From Mesorhizobium australicum WSM2073 (GTDB lineage Bacteria; Pseudomonadota; Alphaproteobacteria; Rhizobiales; Rhizobiaceae), in NCBI RefSeq assembly GCF_000230995.2, contig NC_019973.1:6028001-6092000 (forward strand): 64,000 nt of DNA. The letters run 5' to 3'. The notes beneath the pieces are model-generated. The model ran no database searches. It was not told where the DNA came from and saw only the letters and a program-made list of their open reading frames with translations. Each line of letters starts with the position of its first letter. Position 1 is the first letter of the stretch. A program made the translations under genes and the position numbers. Below, piece after piece: positions 21,401 to 30,070 of the stretch.

Positions 21401-23651
21401 TCTTGCTCTTGCCCGTCGGCACATACAGGCATTCGTCACTGGACGGCACGGCGATAGCGCTCGAACCCTCGATATGCCCGCCCGTGACCGTCCGAAACAG
21501 CTCCTCGGTGGTGAGGCTTTGATGGGTTTCGAGCCATGCCAGAGCCTTCTCGCGGGTCTCCTGTGCCACCTCGACGCTGCGCGGATAATGTTGCAGCGCC
21601 GTGGGCGGTACCGCCGATTGCCTTTTATCGGCAAAGGCAGGCATCCGCTCGGGAGCGTCGTGGCGAGCCCGGGCAACGGACGGCATGCGCTCGGCCAGCG
21701 ACGCCCTGATGAAGCCGCAGCCGTCATGCGGCCGCAAGGCGATCTCGCCGTCTCGCCCCTCGAACCGGAAGGGATGCACCGCGCCTGCGGGGCGGTCGGG
21801 CAGAAGGGACAGCTTGAAGCACCCTTCCAGCGCATAATCATGCGGGCCAACGTCGGGGACGCCCGGCGGCGCGGCAAATCCGCGGCGCTGGGTATAGTAA
21901 TAGGCTTCCTTGAACGGCGCCCAGGCCCGCGACAGCTGCTCAAAGGCCGTACCCGGAGCCGTCTCGGCATAGGGGATCGCCAAAAGCTTGCCGCTTGGGG
22001 CCTCTGCGGCCGTGAAGGGCAGGTCAGAGGCAAGCTGGTTAAGGCTCCTTTGCGGCGGCTTCAGTTTGCTGCCGCCGAACAGGTCCATGCGGTAGGGCAC
22101 GCCCTCCACGGCCACCGTGCGTGTCAACATGGCGCCAGTCGGAGTTCCCTTTAGCTGCACCGCCACCACCTTCACCGCGCCCGAGGTCAAGCGATGGAAA
22201 ATGGAATAGCGCAACTCGGCTTCGCTGGGCAGCGGCTGGCCTTGCATGTCGACCACCGGCAGCCGCATTAGTCCGGCATCGCCTTGCGGCGGTCTCGGGT
22301 CTTGATCCATGGCCTGAAGCACCCGATGAACATCGAAGCTGGCGGCTGCATGCTGGGCCTGGATCATCGATGCGTTCTGCGCCATGAAGGTGTCGAGCGC
22401 TTCGAGCGGTTCCTTCGCCTCGATATGGGCGATCACGTTCCAGCTCTTGTAGGAAAGGTCGGCGTCGATGAGGGTGCGGGCGCTCTTCAGTATCTGCCTA
22501 GTCTTGCCATGCAGCTCTTCCTGCCTGGCCCGCAATGCGAGCTCGTCGCCGTCGACATAGGGCCGCCGGTAGAGCGTCTCCAGCACCGCCCGGGTCTTGA
22601 GCACCTGATGGATCGAAAGCGCCGGGCTGCGGCTTGCATTGGCGCCGCTGGTACGCTCGGCCTGGCCTGCTTTGAGATAGGCATCGATCTTGTGTTCCAC
22701 CACGGGCTGGATGGCGTTGAGCAGGTTCAGCGCCGACTTGCGGTGCCAGCGCAACGCCGGCTTCGGGCTGCGAGCTAGTGGCAGCAGGGAGCTGCAAAGA
22801 TTGCCCATCGTCTCGAGGTTGTTGTCGAGCTTAAACCCGGGAGCGGCACGTAACACCTCGAGCCTGTCCAGCCCCGGCTGTGCCAGCATACCGAGATCAT
22901 CCATCAACTGCGCCTTGCCCAACGCCTTGAATATACTCGCGACGGCATGGACATCGGCCTGCTGGAGCCGATCCTCGGCATATTGCAGGTAGTGCGCCAG
23001 CTGATGCAGCCGGTCCTTCAGCAAGGCCGGTTCGGCGACCTCGCCGGCGGTCTCTCCCGCCTCGATACCCCGCGACAGGCCATTGGCGATCCTGACTAGT
23101 GCAGGCGTGCCGAAAGCACTGAAGCGACGGCCCTTGGAACCGAGCTCGCTGGCGATGGCAACGATCGCCTTGCGTGCTTTTTCTTCTTCCGGCCACTTGC
23201 CGAAACCGTTCACCAGATTGGCCAATTCTTGGCCCGAGAATCCGTCGAAATTGCCGTCGCGGGCAACCACCGCGCCGGCGATGGCAAGCGTCGCTTCGCG
23301 CGTCTCCTGCTGGTCCGGCCATCTGCTGAAGCCGTTCACCAGATTGGCCAACTCTGAATCCGAGAATCCGTCGAGATTGCCATCGCGGGCAACCACCGCG
23401 CCGGCGATGGCAAGCGTCGCTTCGCGCGTCTCCTGCTGGTCCGGCCATCTGCTGAAGCCGTTCACCAAATTGGCCAACTCTGAATCCGAAAATCCGTCGA
23501 GATTGCCGTCGCGGGCAACCACCACGCCGGCGCTGGCAAGCGTCTCTTCGCGCGTCTTCTGCTGGTCCGACATTGCGTCGGAGACGCGGTGCGGGCCTTC
23601 TTCGCTATCAGGACGCCCTGCTTGTCCGACTAACTCTCCGGTGCTGCCCAT
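18450..23651 (-). CDS. XopAD/Skwp (Mlr6361-like) type III effector with shikimate-kinase-like domain
   Basis: This is a 1,733-residue protein. The ATG at 23651 is preferred (GGAGAGGGAAT upstream); a start at 23672 adds seven residues. Residues about 29-196 hold three near-identical 42-residue units (GFSRWP, ELANLVNG) and a degenerate fourth, the Skwp-type repeats of the XopAD/RipS family. A long central region contains GDFDGDAVIII near residue 895. Residues about 1455-1620 form a shikimate-kinase-like P-loop domain (VGMPASGKSS, VDIDKLI, ATGGGGF). The M. loti effector Mlr6361 is described as a much larger protein with many 40-45-residue repeats and a C-terminal shikimate-kinase-like domain. 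This is a shorter relative with few repeats and no disruption. No type III apparatus genes are in the window. Delivery into plant cells is inferred from the family. Confidence 0.8.
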   Translation of the reverse strand: MGSTGELVGQAGRPDSEEGPHRVSDAMSDQQKTREETLASAGVVVARDGNLDGFSDSELANLVNGFSRWPDQQETREATLAIAGAVVARDGNLDGFSDSELANLVNGFSRWPDQQETREATLAIAGAVVARDGNFDGFSGQELANLVNGFGKWPEEEKARKAIVAIASELGSKGRRFSAFGTPALVRIANGLSRGIEAGETAGEVAEPALLKDRLHQLAHYLQYAEDRLQQADVHAVASIFKALGKAQLMDDLGMLAQPGLDRLEVLRAAPGFKLDNNLETMGNLCSSLLPLARSPKPALRWHRKSALNLLNAIQPVVEHKIDAYLKAGQAERTSGANASRSPALSIHQVLKTRAVLETLYRRPYVDGDELALRARQEELHGKTRQILKSARTLIDADLSYKSWNVIAHIEAKEPLEALDTFMAQNASMIQAQHAAASFDVHRVLQAMDQDPRPPQGDAGLMRLPVVDMQGQPLPSEAELRYSIFHRLTSGAVKVVAVQLKGTPTGAMLTRTVAVEGVPYRMDLFGGSKLKPPQRSLNQLASDLPFTAAEAPSGKLLAIPYAETAPGTAFEQLSRAWAPFKEAYYYTQRRGFAAPPGVPDVGPHDYALEGCFKLSLLPDRPAGAVHPFRFEGRDGEIALRPHDGCGFIRASLAERMPSVARARHDAPERMPAFADKRQSAVPPTALQHYPRSVEVAQETREKALAWLETHQSLTTEELFRTVTGGHIEGSSAIAVPSSDECLYVPTGKSKTLTRDAGVLVGRSPYDKPNLRPFAAERVRSARDGDRTAAFLDRCVAFQYSFNVAHRSGARLAADDPTFFAKGVLIVVPDEMWPADFADRGIVMSAEDVKCHSRWLEEKDRVKTDTALECVGILQATEVFAPGSLVAVPTAQQKMLDGDFDGDAVIIIGDQPRLYEHVRQFDAQLQARGIASMKPPKSHTPAIEKGGYQFSRSKQILSATGLVLETYSCLQRNVLAQPLEAQRWFAERAIFGTYEGIHQELKADIRALLQEDRPNGQTLHELIARAGEDSKAARHPVACELAALLVAELQDWNLQLNSEPAHEHSDVKQKFARSVASTGAKPAVSAEAAALFPKLSESYPATADARKRIDFLLNRYQARIDPRPDGYNPVDLHESAINLLSVGIKVGTDAYKSETGARVFMQKTTELQRLIEQRPGFKSAPYVKSQAAKLHQGRFDVDGSLADLKDNPTLAASVMEASIRLAVENRILPSALAIPAYDDPASRIALNSEQALERARLEAALAEAQESAITETVHAVAELLRQDGIEVKVPHLDQRSRGQIWTANELTGQGVSAAPEAQLVTSAVRHVFEIPDEAFTRAFRKAALAFEERDCNEVETTNWFIRMDTQGLRGVHTAFTTAQNYRFEVEFHTPASYRAELAQRAQSECELVPIPRGAWDILHWGSSGESRSRAAGTSRSPIVARQQSAVILSPHAGKILAALGTRPVVLVGMPASGKSSIGPRLARELGVEFVDIDKLIIKGHGDIKDIFERSGEPYFRELETRELAEQLKKGPMVIATGGGGFVKQPNRDLIREKAVSIWLNTDLDEIGRRLHLQQRSTGDTGRPLLQGPDIKQQLENMLEKRGPDYQQADIKVVPTFRKDKKNAGICVEALHDFLCSREREAALTPATEMSHVSGASGTAISMPPTAQRMHDDRPNRYDCGGGVVETIQAPAAPMTQGELPPPDTLTAEPQPLLAGNNARADLASSMRSRERSSR
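23064..23567 (-). repeat. four tandem 126-bp units inside the effector gene
   Basis: The units are 23567-23442, 23441-23316, 23315-23190 and a diverged 23189-23064, each coding 42 residues. Units 1 to 3 are almost identical at the DNA level, so duplication was recent or homogenised. Repeat number probably varies between strains. Confidence 0.9.
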
Positions 23652-23929
23652 ATTCCCTCTCCGATCCAGCAAAACGCATCGCCTAAGCCTGTCAACAACA
23701 GGGCGTCATTGGTTGAGTGCGGTCACGCGAACCTGCAACGGCATGCTTGAAAGCTGCGGCATTCACGCGGCGGCAACTGCCTCGACAACGCCCCAGTGAA
23801 AAGCTTCCTCACCACTCGTTCTTCCGACATAAAGCGGAAGCACAAAGGGCTGAGCGCTGTACAAAATGCCAGTAAATCACTATGACCCCACGGGGTGGAT
23901 CTACGGTTCCTTCATTTGAGCGATCTCGA

Positions 23930-24250
23930 TCAGGCAGCGTTCGAAATCCAGTTCAAAAGAGCTGTCTTCGGTTTGGCGCCGACCGAGAAATCGGCCACTT
24001 CGCCGCCCTTGAAGATCGCAAGCGTCGGAATGGAGCGCACGCCCAATTGGGCGGCGAGTTCCGGGTTTTCATCGATGTTAAGCTTGGCGACCTTGATCTT
24101 GCCTTCCATCTCGACGGAGATTTCCTCGAGGCTCGGAGCAATCATCTTGCAGGGATCGCACCATTCGGCCCAGAAATCGACGACGACGGGTGCTGCGGAT
24201 TCCAGAACTTCCGACTGGAAGTTATCGATATCGACTTTCACGGTAGCCAT
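23930..24250 (-). CDS. trxA: thioredoxin with WCDPC active site
   Basis: This is a 106-residue protein. The ATG at 24250 gives the standard [11 protein letters not shown] start; the longer frame upstream has no support. The thioredoxin fold is complete: [14 protein letters not shown] (active site), [11 protein letters not shown], cis-proline IPTLAIF, and FSVGAKPK. The active site is WCDPC instead of the usual WCGPC, placing aspartate between the cysteines, which should alter redox potential and reductase interaction. There is no signal peptide, so it is cytosolic. It may be a second, specialised copy; the main trxA would lie elsewhere. Confidence 0.88.
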   Translation of the reverse strand: MATVKVDIDNFQSEVLESAAPVVVDFWAEWCDPCKMIAPSLEEISVEMEGKIKVAKLNIDENPELAAQLGVRSIPTLAIFKGGEVADFSVGAKPKTALLNWISNAA

Positions 24251-24480
24251 GGCTGCTCCTTTGACCGAAGAAGATGTTAAATCAAATGTGACGGTTTCCG
24301 GCTTAGCCGAACGCTGTTTCCACTTTGACTGAGCCCGAGTGAGATGATGTAAGTTTTGCGAGCGGCAAATGGACCTTCGTTCAACATCGAATGCGCCGAT
24401 TGGAGCGTGTCCTGCAATGAAGATCCAAAGTTCTGAAGCGTCAACGTCGAAACGGGTTACATTCGTAATGTGGATAGATC

Positions 24481-24575
24481 GGACATGCTGGACCGGCTCG
24501 CAAGCATGGGATCTCCGAAGCGACGATCTACAATTGGAAGCCAAATTCGGCGGCATGGAAAGCGACGCACATCCC
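24481..24575 (+). mobile_element. IS3-family transposase OrfA remnant
   Basis: In one frame the DNA reads [14 protein letters not shown], the helix-turn-helix of IS3-family OrfA (IS407-like). After a one-base deletion the next frame gives AKFGGME-like sequence. No OrfB, terminal inverted repeats or target duplication were found nearby, so only a short fragment is left. Bases 24576-24901 hold nothing else I recognise. Confidence 0.65.
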
Positions 24576-24901
24576 AAAGGCCGCGCAAATTGCGCATCAC
24601 GCCGCGTTGCTCAGCGAGCGGCAAGGCCTGGCAGATAGTCTGCCCCTGTCGCCGGACGGCATCGCGCACGATAACCATGACTGACAGCGCAACCCGACGG
24701 TGCGACCAGATGATCTGCGAGGGGAAACGCCACGCCGGCTTGGCTTGCCAATACTTCAATGCCAACCCACGGCATAGAGTGGTCCGCTAAGCTTGGCGCC
24801 ATTGTCATTGGCGAAGCCGTCGGCGAGCACCACGATTTGGTCGAGGACCGGCCGCGATAGCCCGCTCTATCGGAGTGGAACGCAGGGCAGCGGCGTTGCG
24901 A

Positions 24902-24930
24902 CAAAAAAAGCTCGCGGCCTGCGGCCCGCG
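24902..24930 (-). terminator. GC-rich hairpin with T run
   Basis: Read on the minus strand, a GCGGGCC / GGCCGCG stem is followed by seven T residues, just after the stop (24937-24935) of the relic at 24935-25682. It supports that relic having once been a real transcription unit. Confidence 0.6.
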
Positions 24931-24934
24931 CCCG

Positions 24935-25682
24935 TCATCCCGTTCTGCCAAGCGAAATGTCGTCGAGATCCTCTTCGATCACCCCAGCCGCGTATAGCTG
25001 ATCGAGCAGGTCGGCGACGGCAAGGACCTCGCTGCATCCGTGACCCCCATAATCAGCTCCGAGGCTGTACAGTTCCCGCTCGCGATTAGATGACCAATGG
25101 GAATCGGAACCACCCCGTCGAGCACTCGATGCTCAAGGTTCCGTGAGCGGAGATGGAAGCAGTGGTCCCCCGCCTCGTGTTGCAGGTCTCCGCGGAAGCG
25201 AATTGGCCGGTTGGGAGGCGGGTTTTCGAGCATATTCTCGTCGACGATGCTATCGAGACCCTCCCGGAACTCGTCGGGCGTGCTGAAGACACGTTGAGAC
25301 ATTATTCGGTACCCGAGAGGCCAGCGTTCGTTACCCGGTACCGGCGTCACCAGTTGTAAACGTCCCTGCCGCATATTTACCAGAAGGCCAGAAACACAGG
25401 CGATAGTGGGACAGCCCTCCGGCACGGCGATTGCGGCATCTTTGCCGGACGCCCTTCTCCGCGCGTGGGCGCCCGGTGAAAGCCTTTGCGATCGGCCCTC
25501 CCCCTGCAGGATGAATTCGACCCCATCAGGTCCTCGGGCGAAAACGCCGCGTGTATCTGATTAAGGTGGTCCGTGCTTAGCACCGAGAAACGATTGGTCA
25601 CGCGACCGTGGCGTTCAAACAGTTCGAGCACGCGGTTGGCAGTTCGCCCGTGATTGATGGTAGTCGAACAGAAAACGGTCAT
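24935..25682 (-). pseudogene. unrecognised gene in three frames, possibly radical-SAM-type
   Basis: From an ATG at 25682 the frame reads MTVFCSTTINHGRT, LELFERHGRVTNRFSVL and AAFSPEDLMG, then shifts. A second frame gives QLVTPVPGNERWPLGYR, IRFRGDLQHEAGDH, VVPIPIGHLIASGN and TASELIMGVTDAA. A last frame gives DLLDQLYAAGVIEEDL and stops before a terminator-like hairpin. The pieces are too coherent in composition and spacing to be chance, so this is a broken roughly 240-residue gene. The final part looks like a small winged helix, as found at the end of some radical-SAM peptide-maturation enzymes, but I could not name the family. Confidence 0.5.
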
Positions 25683-26314
25683 ACTCCGAGTTGTCGATCG
25701 GGTCTGTGGCCCAGCAACAGAATCCAGCGCGGCACGCGACATGGGCCGAATTGCTGCCGATCACCATCACCATCGCAACGCGAGTTGGCGATCAGGTTGA
25801 TCGTCAGGGAAAGTACGGCTCGAGTGAGGCGTTAGGCACTTCGACATCCCAGGTAAGAGCCGTCCATTGCCGAATTTGGTCTACGTGTCCGCGTCCAGGT
25901 GACCAACAGCCTCACTTTAATGGCTGCGATGAGGGGCGAAGCAGTCGTTCAGAATGTTGTCCGCAGGGGACACTCTGTCCAAGTTGCAACATCGCATGGC
26001 AAATACATGTGACCTGATTGTCGATGGATAGGTGATAAGTCGCTGCGATGCTCGACTGCATCTAAGGTCCGGTGGCGTCGGACCGAAAGGCAATGTTCGG
26101 GAACCGAACCAATCCACAGAAATATTTTGTTGGTATTTATGTTGGTCAGCGCTGCTGCTGCTTCATAGCTAGGCGATTGAGAAACCAAGTGCTATTTTCT
26201 CTGCTTGGATTCCGCCTCTGGGCACCATCATTTTAAAAATCCAAGCGCTTATGGCGTGACCACCTGATCGCTATCATCGCATGCGCCTATTGCACGGCGT
26301 TCGCGTGTCGTCGC
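25683..26314. other. gene-free stretch
   Basis: Only short unsupported frames are present. I see no repeats, tRNA or insertion sequence. It precedes the change to dense core-type gene order near 26.7 kb. Confidence 0.5.
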
Positions 26315-26476
26315 TTAGGTTTTCTTGTCGCCATCGGGATTTGGTGCCGGTGCCTCTCGCACGTCTCGTGGTGGCGGATCGACATGCTCAGGCTCTGACG
26401 GTGCTTCCTTGTCCGGCCGACGGACGGGTGGCTGCGGGCCGGGCTTCGGCCGTGGTTCTTGGATCTTGGCTGGCAT
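26315..26476 (-). CDS. 53-residue proline-rich protein
   Basis: ATG at 26476 to TAA at 26317-26315. The product is MPAKIQEPRPKPGPQPP followed by a Pro/Glu/Asp-rich tail (EPEHVDPPP, APNPDGDKKT). Composition is extreme, about 30 percent proline, with no hydrophobic segment, so it is probably disordered. The ribosome-binding site is weak, so reality is uncertain. I do not recognise a function. Confidence 0.45.
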   Translation of the reverse strand: MPAKIQEPRPKPGPQPPVRRPDKEAPSEPEHVDPPPRDVREAPAPNPDGDKKT

Positions 26477-26688
26477 ATCCAGTTAACCGCAACCACAGGC
26501 TCTTGTTCCCTTGTGTCTTAAAGAACCGGGAGGCCGAAGCCTTCTGTCGGCTTGGTGCGGGTGCCCGCCCTGTCACAAAGATCGATGGACGGAACGACTT
26601 TGCCTTCGCCGGGCTTGTGGAGGATTCAATTTGCTTGGTGATCCCACAACCCTAGGGCAAACTCCCTGCCGGGGCTGCAGGAGGTGAA

Positions 26689-27123
26689 ATGAGAGCACGC
26701 GCAGCAACGCTTGGGGATCTCGAGGATGTCTTCCATGGCCTGTCCAAGCGGATGTCGGACGAGTACGCGGCGGCCGGCAAGGACAGCAAGATCGCCTACG
26801 ACAATCTGATGATGAATTTGAAGGAAGGCCGCGCGCACGCGCTTGTCGAGGGCGAGAAGGCCGTGGCGATCATCGCCTGGCATGAAAACAGCGACGCCGC
26901 CGATACGCTGTTCGCCGCGCGGGAGGATTTCTTCCGCGGCTCGACCGTCCGTTTCTGCAAGCGGCATATCAGGCATATCCAGGCGCTTGCCGGCAACCTT
27001 CCAATCCACTCGCGCAGTTGGCTCCAAGGGCCCGACGTCGCCAGGTGGTTCGGCATTATCGGCTATGTCGAGCGCGGCCAGGAAAACGGCGCAAAGCTGT
27101 TCGAACTGCCGCCTGCGCGCTGA
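26689..27123 (+). CDS. GNAT-like / phage-type acetyltransferase-like protein
   Basis: This is a 144-residue protein with a near-perfect AGGAGGT site seven bases before the ATG. It begins with RAATLGDLEDVF, a GNAT-style first strand and helix, followed by ALVEGEKAVAIIAWHE. The usual Q/RxxGxG/A acetyl-CoA loop is not visible, and the second half (STVRFCKRHIRHIQ, WFGIIGYVERGQENGAKLFE) resembles small phage-associated acetyltransferase-like proteins. It may be inactive or use a variant site. It ends 9 bases from the convergent esterase gene. Confidence 0.55.
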   Translation: MRARAATLGDLEDVFHGLSKRMSDEYAAAGKDSKIAYDNLMMNLKEGRAHALVEGEKAVAIIAWHENSDAADTLFAAREDFFRGSTVRFCKRHIRHIQALAGNLPIHSRSWLQGPDVARWFGIIGYVERGQENGAKLFELPPAR

Positions 27124-27132
27124 ATAGAAATT

Positions 27133-28011
27133 CTACCGCACCGCGAACGCCGCCTGCACCGCCCGGTTGACCGTCACCGGCAGGATCGACATGTGGTTTT
27201 CGCCGGCATGGAGTTCGAAGCTTGCCCGCAGGCCCGGGAGCGCGTCGAGGCGTTCTGCCATCGCCTTGGCGAATTCGTCGGTAAGGATGAGCTTTTTCTG
27301 CGCCAGGCGCTTTTCCTCGTCTTCCGCGCCGACCTGGAACGGCGCCAGCTTTTCGGTCTCATACTCTCCGGCCGACAGGATTACGTCGGCCTTCAGGCCG
27401 TCGGGAACAGCGGCTTCGAACCTTTCGAGAAAGCGGTCGATAACGCGATCTTCCCAATAGATGGCAGGGCTGGCCGCAATGAAGGTGTTGAATGAGAGCG
27501 GGCGGGTAAACAGGGCGTAGAGCGCGAACAGGCCACCGAAAGAGTGGCCGTAAAGTGCCTGGCGGCTCTCGTCGATCCTGGTCCGGGTGGCGACCCACGG
27601 CTTCAGCTCGGCTTCGATGAAGGCCAGAAAATCCCCCGCCCCGCCGGTCCTGACTTCCGGCGTGCCCTCGTGGAAGGGCGGATAGGTCCTGCCCGGCGGT
27701 GGCCCCAGATCCCATGAGCGGCGCAGCGGGTCATAGGCGCCCTCGACGGGGTAGCCGATGGCGATGATGACGCCCCAGCCGACATTGGTGCCGGCGGGAT
27801 AGAAGGCCTGCGCGCGCATCGCGTCGACCGCAGTGCCGATAACGGCGTTGCCGTCGGTCATGTAGAGCACCGGCCAGCCGGCCTCGGGCATTGGCCCCGA
27901 CGGCACATGGATGAAGACCCGCCAGGGATCGCCTCCGCTTTTGCCAACGAAGTCGTGGACGGTGGTGTCGGCAATCAAGGCTGGCGTCGCCATCGGCTTG
28001 GATATCTCCAC
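27133..28011 (-). CDS. alpha/beta-hydrolase, siderophore esterase-like (Fes/IroE type)
   Basis: This is a 292-residue protein from the GTG at 28011; the ATG at 27993 is an alternative. The nucleophile elbow is GHSFGG, with the catalytic His probably in AGENHMS near the C-terminus and the oxyanion region in VLYMTDGNAV. The overall pattern matches the esterase family of Fes/IroE/BesA, which hydrolyse ferric siderophores in the cytoplasm or periplasm. No signal peptide is seen. It starts 10 bases after fhuB, so it probably releases iron from the imported siderophore. Confidence 0.8.
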   Translation of the reverse strand: MEISKPMATPALIADTTVHDFVGKSGGDPWRVFIHVPSGPMPEAGWPVLYMTDGNAVIGTAVDAMRAQAFYPAGTNVGWGVIIAIGYPVEGAYDPLRRSWDLGPPPGRTYPPFHEGTPEVRTGGAGDFLAFIEAELKPWVATRTRIDESRQALYGHSFGGLFALYALFTRPLSFNTFIAASPAIYWEDRVIDRFLERFEAAVPDGLKADVILSAGEYETEKLAPFQVGAEDEEKRLAQKKLILTDEFAKAMAERLDALPGLRASFELHAGENHMSILPVTVNRAVQAAFAVR

Positions 28012-28021
28012 GGGACAAGGC

Positions 28022-30070
28022 TCAGCGGCGGCGCAAGAGCCACATCAGGACGGGGCCGCCGATCAGCGTCGCGACGAGGCCGGCCGGAATCTGGCGCGGG
28101 AAGATGGCGGTGCGGCCGATCCAGTCGGCGCAGACCATGATCAGCGCGCCGGCAAGCATCGCGCCGATCGCTTGCGGCAGCGCACGCGACAGGCCAAGGC
28201 GCCACGCCAGGTGCGGCGCCATAAGGCCGATGAAGGTCAGCGGCCCGACGACCAGGGTCGAGGCGGCGGTGAGCGCTGCCACCATCAAAAGCACCAGCAG
28301 CCGTGTTGCCTTGAGGTTGACCCCGAGGCTTTGCACCGCGGCGGAGCCGAGCGGCAGCATGTCCAACCAGCGCAGGAAGAACGGTGCGAGCAGGAACAGG
28401 CAAAAGGCAAACGTCGAGGTCAGAAGCGCCGAGCCGGCGTCGACGCCGTAGGTCGAGCCGGTGAGCCAATTGAGCAAAAGCATGGCGCGCGGATCGCCCG
28501 TGGCGGTGAGCACCAGGATCAGCGCGTCGAACAGGGCCGTCAAGGCGACACCGGCAAGCAGCAGCCGCTCTGGCGCATAGGCGGTACGGCGACCGATCGC
28601 CAGCGTCACCAGAAGGGCGGCGAAGGCGCCGATCGCGGCGGCCAGGGTCTGTACCGGGCGGCTGGCATCGGCGAGCGCGAACAGCGCCACCATCATGCCG
28701 AGCGCAGCGCCGGCGCTGATGCCGAGCACCTCGGGGCTGGCCATCGGATTGCCGGTCAGCCGCTGCATCATCAGCCCGGCCAGCGCCAGCATGGCGCCGG
28801 CGGCAAGTGCCGCGGACACTCGAGGCAGCCGCCAGGCCAGCAAGGGCCGCAGCTGATCGCCGGACGCGAATGTCCAACCATCGGTGCCCGGCCCGTAGAG
28901 CAGCGCCAGCACGAGCAGCAAAAGCAGGAGGCCGCCGATCGCCGCCAGCACAAGGCCGGGCCTTTTCGTTCTGGGCAAGCGCTCGGCGGCGAGTGCCGGT
29001 GCTTCCGCGCCAAGCGCGAGGCGCGGCAGAAGCCAAAGAAGCAGAGGCGCGCCGAGAAGCGCCGTCATCGCGCCGGTCGGCAGCAGGTCGCCCTGTGGCC
29101 CGGTCGCGACCTGCACTCCCTGGTCCGCGGCCCACAGCAGTGCCGCGCCGATCAGCGGCGCCATCACCAGTTGCTGGCCTAGCCGGCGGGCGCCGCCGAT
29201 GCGCGCGAGCGTGGCGGCGGCAAGGCCGACGAAGCCGATGACGCCGATGGCGGCAACGACGAAAGCGATCAGGGCGACCGCCGCCGCCAGTCCGGCGAAG
29301 CGATAGGCACCGAGCGGGACGCCGAGGCTGCGCGCGCCTTCGTCGTCGAGGCCAAGCAGAGTCAGCGGCCGCACCATGAGGCCGATCGCCAGCGCGGCAC
29401 CGCCAAGGCGCGGCAAGAGCCACCGCGTCACCGACCAGTCCTGCTGGCCGAGCGAACCGGCGCCCCAGAGGAACAGGCTGGCCAGCCATTCATGCCGAAG
29501 CACCACAAACGCAGCACCGATGGCGCCGGCATAAAGGCTGACGACCAGCCCGGCCAACACGACCGAAAGCGGCGACAGGCCCTTGTGCCAGGAGAGCGCC
29601 AGGACCGCCGCAAGGGCAGTGAAGGCGCCGGCAAGCGCCACCCATTCGCGGCCGAAGGCAAGCAGCGACGGCGCCAGAAGCGTCGCCAGCGCCAGCGCCA
29701 GATAGGCGCCGGCCGAGACGCCGACGGTTTCGGGCGAGGCGAGCGGATTGCGCAAAACCTGCTGCAGCACCGTCCCGGCCAGTCCGAGGGCCGCACCGCA
29801 GAGAAGGCTGACGGCGAGCCGGGGCAGGAAAGCGTAGTGGACGAGCACCTGCCTGATATCCTCGACATCGGGGCTTGCGAGCGCCCCCAGCCAGAGTGCC
29901 GGCGGCAATTGCACGCTCATGTTGGAGAGGGTCGCGGCGCCGGCCGCGCAGAGAAGCACGACGCAAAGCAGGATCGCGCCCAGGGGATATCCGCCTGGTA
30001 TGCGAGGCGACGGGGTGCGACCGCGGACGAGGACGGCATCGTCGGGCAAGATCGCTTCCTGCTCAACCAC
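28022..30070 (-). CDS. fhuB: Fe(3+)-hydroxamate ABC transporter permease FhuB (fused double unit)
   Basis: This is a 682-residue protein with two homologous permease halves of about 10 transmembrane segments each. Each half repeats the BtuC/FhuB family pattern (LPRLAVSLLCGAALGLAG, QQVLRNPLASPETVGVSAG in the first; LPRVSAALAAGAMLALAG, MQRLTGNPMASPEVLGISAG in the second). It transports ferric hydroxamate across the inner membrane. It starts with GTG and overlaps the fhuD stop by 8 bases. No ATPase gene (fhuC) is in the operon, so the ATPase must be supplied from elsewhere. Confidence 0.95.
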   Translation of the reverse strand: MVEQEAILPDDAVLVRGRTPSPRIPGGYPLGAILLCVVLLCAAGAATLSNMSVQLPPALWLGALASPDVEDIRQVLVHYAFLPRLAVSLLCGAALGLAGTVLQQVLRNPLASPETVGVSAGAYLALALATLLAPSLLAFGREWVALAGAFTALAAVLALSWHKGLSPLSVVLAGLVVSLYAGAIGAAFVVLRHEWLASLFLWGAGSLGQQDWSVTRWLLPRLGGAALAIGLMVRPLTLLGLDDEGARSLGVPLGAYRFAGLAAAVALIAFVVAAIGVIGFVGLAAATLARIGGARRLGQQLVMAPLIGAALLWAADQGVQVATGPQGDLLPTGAMTALLGAPLLLWLLPRLALGAEAPALAAERLPRTKRPGLVLAAIGGLLLLLLVLALLYGPGTDGWTFASGDQLRPLLAWRLPRVSAALAAGAMLALAGLMMQRLTGNPMASPEVLGISAGAALGMMVALFALADASRPVQTLAAAIGAFAALLVTLAIGRRTAYAPERLLLAGVALTALFDALILVLTATGDPRAMLLLNWLTGSTYGVDAGSALLTSTFAFCLFLLAPFFLRWLDMLPLGSAAVQSLGVNLKATRLLVLLMVAALTAASTLVVGPLTFIGLMAPHLAWRLGLSRALPQAIGAMLAGALIMVCADWIGRTAIFPRQIPAGLVATLIGGPVLMWLLRRR

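Noticed and set aside
20550..22154. 534-residue + strand open frame opposite the effector gene
   Set aside because: Antisense shadow of the XopAD-type gene; no ribosome-binding site or motif.
23735..23765. Possible tts box (TtsI site) upstream of the effector gene
   Set aside because: Minus-strand GCAGCTTTCAAGC resembles the core but lacks several bases of the consensus spacing, so I could not claim it.
27911..29182. 423-residue + strand open frame opposite fhuB
   Set aside because: Antisense to an unmistakable permease; low-complexity Gln/Arg/Gly composition.
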